Origin: Rhodospirillaceae bacterium
GTDB taxonomy: Bacteria; Pseudomonadota; Alphaproteobacteria; Azospirillales; Azospirillaceae
DNA length: 58,159 bases
Assembly (NCBI GenBank): GCA_029267445.1
Contig: JAJUIU010000016.1
Span: forward strand, 1-58,159
Reading direction: 5' to 3'
Positions 52,832-58,159 of the stretch are shown here, piece after piece. The notes beneath the pieces were generated by a model. That model was not told the origin of the DNA. It did no database searches and saw only the letters and a list, made by a program, of their open reading frames with translations. How positions within the stretch are numbered: the stretch's first letter is position 1; the number at the start of each line of letters is the position of its first letter. The translations under genes and the position numbers were made by a program.

Positions 52832-53134
52832 TCAGTACCGGTCGACCGTCAGGGCGTCGACGCGATCGTACTCGGCATGGGTGCCGAGGAACTTGATGAA
52901 CGCGATCCGGGCCGAGAACTTGAAGGCGACGATCAGACGGTAGTTCCCGCCGCAGATTTCGAACCGAACCCTCTCCGCATTGAGGATCTTGGCTTTGGGG
53001 TAGGTCCGCCGTACGTCATCCATGCAGGTCCAGGTGGCATGGCGGACCGTGTGGAACCACTCCTTCAGCGCCTGTTCCGTCTCAGGGTGCCGTTCCCAGA
53101 ACTCCAGGAGCGAGGCGCGCTTGATCACGTTCAT
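52832..53134 (-). CDS. higB: HigB-type mRNA interferase toxin
   Basis: The 100-residue basic product fits the RelE/HigB toxin fold (MNVIKRASLLEFWERHPETEQ, KAKILNAERVRFEICGGNYRLIVAF, FIKFLGTHAEYDRVDAL). The H-x-E-Y-D near the C-terminus is family-typical. HigB toxins cleave mRNA on the translating ribosome. The toxin gene precedes the antitoxin gene, the order that characterises higBA. No clear ribosome-binding site precedes ATG 53134, which may keep toxin translation low. Confidence 0.9.
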   Translation of the reverse strand: MNVIKRASLLEFWERHPETEQALKEWFHTVRHATWTCMDDVRRTYPKAKILNAERVRFEICGGNYRLIVAFKFSARIAFIKFLGTHAEYDRVDALTVDRY

Positions 53135-53151
53135 GGACGGAGGATAGCGTA

Positions 53152-53168
53152 TTTCCCATAATGGGAAA
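53152..53168. promoter_or_regulatory. Operator palindrome of higBA
   Basis: Perfect 8-bp inverted repeat TTTCCCAT / ATGGGAAA around one A, 18 bp upstream of the higB start and 10 bp beyond the dnaE2 stop. Position and symmetry fit an autoregulatory site bound by HigA or the HigBA complex. It is strikingly AT-rich for this region. Confidence 0.75.
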
Positions 53169-53177
53169 AGACGGCGC

Positions 53178-56100
53178 TCACCGGAAATTCCGCCCGTCCG
53201 GGAAGGCCTTCGTCACCGCGTCGGCGAGCTGTTCGCCCCGGCGCTTGCGCTCGGCCGCACTGGGGCTGCGCTGGTCGCTGGTGGGGCGCTTCACCTCGTC
53301 GGCGCGGGCCATGGCCTGGCCCCACATGTTCGGCTCGATCAGCTTGTCGAGGTCGGTGAGGCCGCGCAGTTCCTCCGTGCGGTCGTCCAGGTGCTCCACC
53401 CGGACATGGATCACCTCCCCCACCTTCTCGATCCGGCCCAGCGCCACCAGCAGCCGGCCGCCCAGCACCTGTTTGCGGTAGCGCTCGAACAGGTCCGGCA
53501 TCAGCACGCAGTTGGCCACCCCCGTCTCGTCCTCCAGCGTCAGGAAGATGACGCCCTTGGCGCTGCCCGGCCGCTGGCGGACGAGCACGAGGCCGGCCAC
53601 CGCCACCCGCCGCCGGTCCGGCAGGTCCCGCTGCTCCACCGCCCGGATCAGGGGGTGCCGGCGGTCATGGGCTGCGTGCAGGTCCGCGATCCGGTCCCGC
53701 AGCAGGGCCAGCGGATGCGTCTTCAGCGACAATGACAGGCTGGAATAATCCTCCACCACATGCTCGCCCATCGGCATGTCCGGCAGGGTGGCCGCCGGTT
53801 CCGCCCCCGCCCCGCCATCGGGCAAGGCCGCGAACAGGGGTAGGGGCTCCTCCCCCAGCGCCTCCACCGCCCAGAGGGCGTGCCGCCGGTCCAGCCCCAT
53901 GGAGCGGAAGGCGTCCGCCTGGGCCAGCCGGGCCAGGGTGGCGGCGGGCAGGCCGGCCCGGCGCCACAGGTCGCGCGGGTTGGCGAAGGGCCCGCCGGCG
54001 TCCCGCGCCGCCACCAGCCGCTCCGCCTCGTCCTGGCGCATCCCCTTGATCAGCCGGAATCCGAGGCGGAGGGGGAGGGTGGCCGCCCCCTTCCCATACA
54101 CCCCATTCCCGTCACCCCGGCGGAAGCCGGGGCCCATGCCTGCCACGGGGGCGATGGCCGATGGATGGGTCCCGGCTTCCGCCGGGATGACGGAGGAAGA
54201 GGGTTCCAGCGTGCAGTCCCAGTCCGACCGGTTCACGTCGGGGTGCAGGACGGTGACGCCATGCTCCCGCGCGTCGCGGACGATCTGGGCGGGGGCGTAG
54301 AAGCCCATGGGCTGGCTGTTCAGCAAGGCCGCCGCGAACACGTCGGGGTGGAAGCACTTGATCCAGGCGGAGATGTAGACCAGCAGGGCGAAGCTGGCGG
54401 CGTGGCTTTCCGGGAAGCCGTAGGTGCCGAACCCCTCGATCTGGTGGAAGCAGCGCTCGGCGAACTCCGCCTCATAGCCGTTGGCCAGCATGCCGCCGAT
54501 GAACAGCTCCCGGAACTTGGACACCTCCCCATGCTTCTTGAAGGTGGCCATGGCGCGGCGCAGGCGGTCCGCGTCCTCCGGACTGAAGCCGGCGCCGACG
54601 ATGGCGATCTTCATCGCCTGCTCCTGGAACAGGGGCACGCCCAGCGTCTTCTCCAGCACGCTGCGGAGCGATTCCGACGGGTAGGAGACCCTCTCCAGCC
54701 CCTGGCGGCGGCGCAGATAGGGATGGACCATGTCGCCCTGGATCGGGCCCGGCCGCACGATCGCCACCTGGATGACGAGGTCGTAGAAGGCGCGCGGCTT
54801 CAGGCGCGGCAGCATGGACATCTGCGCCCGGCTTTCCACCTGGAACACGCCGATGGAGTCCGCCTTGCACAGCATGTCGTAGACGGCCGGCACCTCCGTC
54901 GGCACGGTCGCCAGCGTGTGGCGGGTCCCGTAGTGCTTCGCGATCAGGTCGAAGCCCTTGCGCACGCAGGTCAGCATGCCGAGCGCCAGCACGTCGACCT
55001 TCAGGATGCCCAGCGCCTCGATGTCGTCCTTGTCCCATTCGATGTTGGTCCGCCCGTCCATGCTGGCGTTCAGGATCGGGCAGAGGGAGGACAGGCGCCC
55101 CTTGGTGATGACGAAGCCGCCGACATGCTGGGACAGGTGGCGGGGGAAGCCGATCAGCTCGGTCGCGAGGTCCAGCGTGCGCTTGAGCAGCGGGTCGTCG
55201 GGGTCCAGGCCCTGCTGGCGGGCGTGTTCGGGGTCCAGCCCCTCCGTCCCCCAGCCCCAGACGGCGCCGGACAGACGGCCCACCACGTCCAGCGACAGGC
55301 CCATGGCCTTGCCCACCTCCCGCAGCGCCCCGCGCGCCCGGTAGCAGATCACCGTGGCGGCGATGCCGGCCCGCTCCCGCCCGTACTTGCCGTAGATGTA
55401 CTGGATCACCTCCTCCCGCCGCTCATGCTCGAAGTCCACGTCGATGTCCGGCGGCTCGTTGCGGGCGGCCGAAACGAAGCGTTCGAACAGCAGGTCGCAC
55501 TTGGACGGGTCCACCGCCGTGATGCCAAGGACGTAGCAGACGGCGGAGTTGGCGGCCGATCCCCGGCCCTGGCAGAGGATGCCGAGCTCCCGCGCCTTGC
55601 GGACCACGTCGTGCACGGTCAGGAAATAGGGCGCATAGGCGAGCTGCCGGATCAGCTTCAGCTCGTGCTCCAGCACGGCGCGCACCCTGTCCGGCACGCC
55701 GTCGGGATAGCGCCCGGCGGCACCGATCCAGGTCAGCCGCTCCAGCTCCGCCTGGGCGTCGCCGCCGGGGGAGACCTCGTCCGGGTACTCGTACTTCAGC
55801 TCCTCCAGGCTGAAGGCGCAGGCGGCGGCCACATCCGCCGTGCGCGCCACCGCGTCCGGATATGCGCGGAACAGGCGCGCCATCTCGTCCGGATGCTTCA
55901 GGTGGCGTTCGGCGTTGGCGAAGAGGCGCCAGCCGGCGGTCCGGATCGTCACGCCCTCGCGGATGCAGGTCAGCACGTCCTGCAAGGGCCGTCGGGCGGC
56001 GGTGTGATAGTGCACGTCGTTCGACGCCAGCGTCGGCACCCGCCGGTCCGCCGCCAGCCCGGCGAGACGGGCCAGCCGCTTGGCGTCGTCGCCCTGGTAG

Positions 56101-56564
56101 CGGTGGGTCAGCATCAGGTGTAGCCGCCGGCCGAAGCGGTTGCGGTAGTCGATCAGGTCGGCCGCGAAGGACCCGTCCAGCGGGTCCGGCGGGATCACCG
56201 CCAGGATCTGCCCCTCCTGATGGTCCGCCACGTCGGCCCGGCCGATCCAGCATTCGCCCTTGGGCGCGCGGCGCTTGCCCAGGGTCAGCAGCTCCGACAG
56301 GCGGCCGTAGGCGGCGCGGTCGGTCGGCCAGCACAGCAGGCTGGGCCCGTCCGTCAGGTCGAGCCGGCAGCCCACCACCAGCTTCATCCCCGTGGTCCGC
56401 GCGGCCAGATGCGCCCGCACCACGCCCGCCAGCGTGTTGCGGTCGGTCACCCCCAACGCCCGGTAGCCCAGCGCCGCGGCGGTGAGCGCCAGCTCCTCCG
56501 CATGGCTGGCCCCGCGCAGGAAGGAGAAGTTGGTGGTGACCTGGAGCTCGGCGTAGGGGGTCAT
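53178..56564 (-). CDS. dnaE2: Error-prone DNA polymerase DnaE2 with in-frame repeat insertion
   Basis: The 1128-residue C-family polymerase performs SOS mutagenic lesion bypass with ImuB. The N-terminal PHP domain starts MTPYAELQVTTNFSFLRGAS. The catalytic centre has the paired Asp motif in PPDIDVDFEHERREEV. The C-terminal OB domain (RRVAVAGLVLVRQRPGSAKGV) and terminal basic tail match DnaE2. ATG 56564 is supported by AAGGGGG upstream; the frame continues 102 codons further upstream but that part is the intergenic repeat. Near residues 790-820 an 81-bp palindromic repeat is translated in frame (see repeat entry). It lies immediately downstream of imuB on the same strand. Confidence 0.93.
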   Translation of the reverse strand: MTPYAELQVTTNFSFLRGASHAEELALTAAALGYRALGVTDRNTLAGVVRAHLAARTTGMKLVVGCRLDLTDGPSLLCWPTDRAAYGRLSELLTLGKRRAPKGECWIGRADVADHQEGQILAVIPPDPLDGSFAADLIDYRNRFGRRLHLMLTHRYQGDDAKRLARLAGLAADRRVPTLASNDVHYHTAARRPLQDVLTCIREGVTIRTAGWRLFANAERHLKHPDEMARLFRAYPDAVARTADVAAACAFSLEELKYEYPDEVSPGGDAQAELERLTWIGAAGRYPDGVPDRVRAVLEHELKLIRQLAYAPYFLTVHDVVRKARELGILCQGRGSAANSAVCYVLGITAVDPSKCDLLFERFVSAARNEPPDIDVDFEHERREEVIQYIYGKYGRERAGIAATVICYRARGALREVGKAMGLSLDVVGRLSGAVWGWGTEGLDPEHARQQGLDPDDPLLKRTLDLATELIGFPRHLSQHVGGFVITKGRLSSLCPILNASMDGRTNIEWDKDDIEALGILKVDVLALGMLTCVRKGFDLIAKHYGTRHTLATVPTEVPAVYDMLCKADSIGVFQVESRAQMSMLPRLKPRAFYDLVIQVAIVRPGPIQGDMVHPYLRRRQGLERVSYPSESLRSVLEKTLGVPLFQEQAMKIAIVGAGFSPEDADRLRRAMATFKKHGEVSKFRELFIGGMLANGYEAEFAERCFHQIEGFGTYGFPESHAASFALLVYISAWIKCFHPDVFAAALLNSQPMGFYAPAQIVRDAREHGVTVLHPDVNRSDWDCTLEPSSSVIPAEAGTHPSAIAPVAGMGPGFRRGDGNGVYGKGAATLPLRLGFRLIKGMRQDEAERLVAARDAGGPFANPRDLWRRAGLPAATLARLAQADAFRSMGLDRRHALWAVEALGEEPLPLFAALPDGGAGAEPAATLPDMPMGEHVVEDYSSLSLSLKTHPLALLRDRIADLHAAHDRRHPLIRAVEQRDLPDRRRVAVAGLVLVRQRPGSAKGVIFLTLEDETGVANCVLMPDLFERYRKQVLGGRLLVALGRIEKVGEVIHVRVEHLDDRTEELRGLTDLDKLIEPNMWGQAMARADEVKRPTSDQRSPSAAERKRRGEQLADAVTKAFPDGRNFR
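54111..54191. repeat. 81-bp palindromic element in frame within dnaE2
   Basis: Two 27-nt arms (54111-54137 and 54165-54191) are inverted copies with 25 of 27 positions matching, around a 27-nt spacer. Total length is exactly 81 bp (27 codons), so the polymerase frame is kept. Each arm contains its own small palindrome, CCCGGCGGAAGCCGGG. It encodes the peptide SVIPAEAGTH...GPGFRRGD, of the type seen when dispersed CGGAAGCCG repeats are translated. It interrupts the otherwise conserved join between DWDCTLEP and LPLRLGFRLIKGM. Confidence 0.9.
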
Positions 56565-56584
56565 GGGAGCCCCCTTTCCGCCTC

Positions 56585-56664
56585 CCCTGCGCAAGCAGGG
56601 GTCCACGGTTCTTCGGCTCCACAAGCCCTTCGAAAAAGAACCGTGGGTCCCTGCTTCCGCAGGG
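56585..56664. repeat. 80-bp palindromic element between imuB and dnaE2
   Basis: Two 29-nt arms (56585-56613 and 56636-56664) are inverted copies with 26 of 29 positions matching, around a 22-nt spacer. Arms contain CCCTGCGCAAGCAGGGG and CCCTGCTTCCGCAGGG. The architecture and the GCGGAAGC-(C/A)-GGG-x-CCA core match the element inside dnaE2, so they are members of one repeat family 2.4 kb apart. Read in the dnaE2 frame it encodes PAEAGTH and CLRRGGG, parallel to PAEAGTH and GFRRGDG in the other copy. Confidence 0.85.
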
Positions 56665-56688
56665 AAAGCAGGTGGGTGATCGGTTGCA

Positions 56689-58159
56689 TCATCCCAGCGC
56701 CCCGTGCAGGAACCAGCGGGCCGGGGCTTCCGGGCGGTGGAGGCCCAGGCGGTAGAGCCAGAAGCGGCGGCCGTCCGTGTCCTGGACCCGGTAGTAGTCG
56801 CGCGGCTCCCCCGGCTCCTCGCCGGGGCGCAGCCACCATTCGGGCGAAATCCGCTCCGGCCCCTCCGCATGGCTGACCCGGTGCACGGCCTCGCGCCAGC
56901 GGAACATGACCGGCGGATCGTCCGGCACCGGTGCCATCACCTCGATCGGTTCCGGCCGGGGCAGGAGCCGCACCGGACGCGGCCGGTCGGCGGGCCAGAA
57001 GGCGGGCGCCTTCGACGGGCGCCGGTCGTCGGCCGGGACGAGATCGACCGCCCGCTCCGGCCACCAGCTTTCGCGCGGAACCGGGTAGCGGATGCGGGCC
57101 AGCCCCAGGCGGGAGCCCAGCCGGTCCACCAGCTCCGCCGCGTCCGGGCCGGTCCCGCCCCGCCGCAGGTCGGCCGCAAGCACCACCTGCTCCGCGACGA
57201 AGGGGTCGGCCATGGGCACGGACAGGGCCATCACCTCGAACCCCGGGCCGGGTTCCAGCCGGTCGAGCTTCTGGGACAAGAGGCGGAACAGGTGGTCCGG
57301 GTCGCGGGCCGGGCGGGAGGTGCCGATCTCCAGCGTCTGCGGCGGGGCGGCACAGTCCAGGTCCACCCGCCAGGCGTCCAGCAGCAGGCGCCGCGCCCCC
57401 CGCCCCGCCGCCACGAGGCCCCGACAGACGGTTTCCAGCAGCGCTCGCGCGGCCCGGTGGATGTCGTCGGGCGTGGAAACGGGTTCGGCGAAGGCGAGGC
57501 GGGCGACATGGGGCGGCACCGGGCGACGCGGGCTCACCGGCTCCTCCGCAAGGCCCAGCGCCTGGTCCAGCCGGAGCGCCACCGCGTCGCCGTAGCGCAC
57601 GGCCAGGGCGGCGCGCGGCTTGTCCATAAGGTCGGCCACCCGGCGCAGCCCGACCCGGCGCAGGGCCGCCACGGTGGCGGGCGGTAGCCTGAGTGCCGCC
57701 ACCGGCAGGTCGGCGATGGCGGCCGCCTGCCCGCCGGGCCGGACGATCCCACCGCCCCCGAAACGCGCCGCGGCCCAGGCCGCACCCGGCGTGTCCGCCA
57801 CGGCGGCCAGCACCTCCAGCCCCGCCCGCTCCAGCCGGACGGCCATGTCCGCCAGCAGCCCGTCCTCCCCGCCGAACAGGTGGGCGCAGCCGGTGATGTC
57901 CAGCCAGAGGCCGCCGGAGCCCAGCACGACCTCCGCGCCCGCGTCCACGGCGGTCCAGGGGGTGTAACGCTGGGCCCAGTCGGCCAGCCGGGCCAGTGCA
58001 CCTGAGTCCCCGCCGGGGTCCGCGTCGGCGGCGATCAGCGCCGGCTCCATGGCCCGGGCGTCGGCCAGCGGCATGCCGGGGGAGAGGCCGGCCGCCTGGG
58101 CCAGCCGGTCCACGGCCGCCACGGTCAGCCGCCCGCGCTCCGCCAGCACGGCGACCAGC
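56689..58159 (-). CDS. imuB: ImuB, Y-family polymerase-like mutasome protein (cut by right edge)
   Basis: At least 490 residues are visible; the N-terminus lies beyond the window, where imuA would be expected. Sequence such as AQAAGLSPGMPLADARAMEP, GGLWLDITGCAHLFGGEDGL and ADTPGAAWAAARFG matches ImuB, which has a Y-family polymerase fold, lacks conserved catalytic acidic residues, and acts as an adaptor between DnaE2, the beta clamp and ImuA. The C-terminal domain (RPVRLLPRPEPIEVMAPVPDDPPVMFRWRE ... GEPRDYYRVQDTDGRRFWLYRLG, quoted only in outline) is typical. The stop at 56689 lies 125 bp before the dnaE2 start, with a repeat between. Confidence 0.92.
   Translation of the reverse strand, partial: LVAVLAERGRLTVAAVDRLAQAAGLSPGMPLADARAMEPALIAADADPGGDSGALARLADWAQRYTPWTAVDAGAEVVLGSGGLWLDITGCAHLFGGEDGLLADMAVRLERAGLEVLAAVADTPGAAWAAARFGGGGIVRPGGQAAAIADLPVAALRLPPATVAALRRVGLRRVADLMDKPRAALAVRYGDAVALRLDQALGLAEEPVSPRRPVPPHVARLAFAEPVSTPDDIHRAARALLETVCRGLVAAGRGARRLLLDAWRVDLDCAAPPQTLEIGTSRPARDPDHLFRLLSQKLDRLEPGPGFEVMALSVPMADPFVAEQVVLAADLRRGGTGPDAAELVDRLGSRLGLARIRYPVPRESWWPERAVDLVPADDRRPSKAPAFWPADRPRPVRLLPRPEPIEVMAPVPDDPPVMFRWREAVHRVSHAEGPERISPEWWLRPGEEPGEPRDYYRVQDTDGRRFWLYRLGLHRPEAPARWFLHGALG

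Noticed and set aside
56565-56870. 102-codon N-terminal extension of DnaE2
   Set aside because: It translates the intergenic palindromic repeat and the imuB 3' end; DnaE2 homology begins at MTPYAEL with a ribosome-binding site upstream.
1-58159. CRISPR arrays, prophage, insertion sequences or integrase-type mobile elements
   Set aside because: No regularly spaced direct repeats, transposase, integrase, phage structural genes or tRNA-linked integration duplication were found; tRNA-Pro has no downstream duplicate of its 3' end.

Overview
The window is gene-dense, strongly GC-rich bacterial chromosome. Third codon positions are saturated with G/C, so long open frames appear antisense to almost every real gene. 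The gene set points to an alphaproteobacterium, most likely of the Rhodospirillales/Azospirillaceae: two-subunit glycyl-tRNA synthetase (glyQ/glyS), ClpS-ClpA, a phasin, a polyprenyl-diphosphate synthase, pyruvate phosphate dikinase, the imuB-dnaE2 mutagenesis cassette, and SPOR-tailed envelope proteins. This assignment is inferred from gene content; no rRNA is present. I see no phage, insertion sequence, integrase or CRISPR array. No stretch longer than about 290 bases lacks a gene.

Layout. 1-5.6 kb: a divergent gene cut off at the left edge, a Sel1/SPOR protein, a YgfZ-type folate-binding protein, a large HAMP/coiled-coil membrane protein and a PRC-barrel protein. 5.6-14.0 kb (minus strand): ppdK, glyS, glyQ, a small zinc-ribbon-like membrane protein, an S49 peptidase, a TrmN6-like methyltransferase and a DUF2007-type protein. 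14.2-19.1 kb: polyprenyl synthase, tRNA-Pro(CGG) with a clear promoter and terminator, then a GntP permease coupled to a CoA-transferase with an extra C-terminal domain. 19.2-24.3 kb: small accessory and metabolic genes (nuclease, phosphatase, acetyltransferase, GT9-like protein, phosphoribosyltransferase, nicotinamidase). 24.3-29.6 kb: a tightly packed envelope-lipid cassette (GT2, LAB_N membrane protein, GT83/ArnT-like transferase, PAP2 phosphatase), then RidA and a large GNAT-fold protein.

29.8-37.4 kb: a nucleoside/guanine deaminase, a small unknown protein, an RTX calcium-binding protein, clpS-clpA, a phasin, a proteasome-like Anbu peptidase and a lipoprotein. 37.6-46.9 kb: a SPOR-tailed DD-carboxypeptidase, a CPBP protease, three nucleotide-sugar genes (phosphomannomutase/phosphoglucomutase, ugd, galU), a VWA-DnaJ pair and a GH13 glucosidase. 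47.2-50.8 kb: an orphan LuxR-type response regulator, an RlmM-like methyltransferase, a patatin and a sterol-desaturase-like protein. 50.8-58.2 kb (minus strand): higB-higA-arfB-flavoprotein, then dnaE2 and imuB (cut by the right edge).

How genes connect. galU, ugd and the phosphohexomutase make nucleotide sugars that could feed the GT2/GT83 lipid-modification cassette. The CoA-transferase and GntP permease look like a short organic-acid or hydroxyacid uptake and activation pair. The most unusual signals are: (i) a palindromic repeat of exactly 81 bp carried in frame inside dnaE2, with a related copy between imuB and dnaE2; (ii) a HigB/HigA toxin-antitoxin pair translationally coupled to the ribosome-rescue factor ArfB; (iii) the CoA-transferase C-terminal extension. 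The rest is mostly ordinary core genome.
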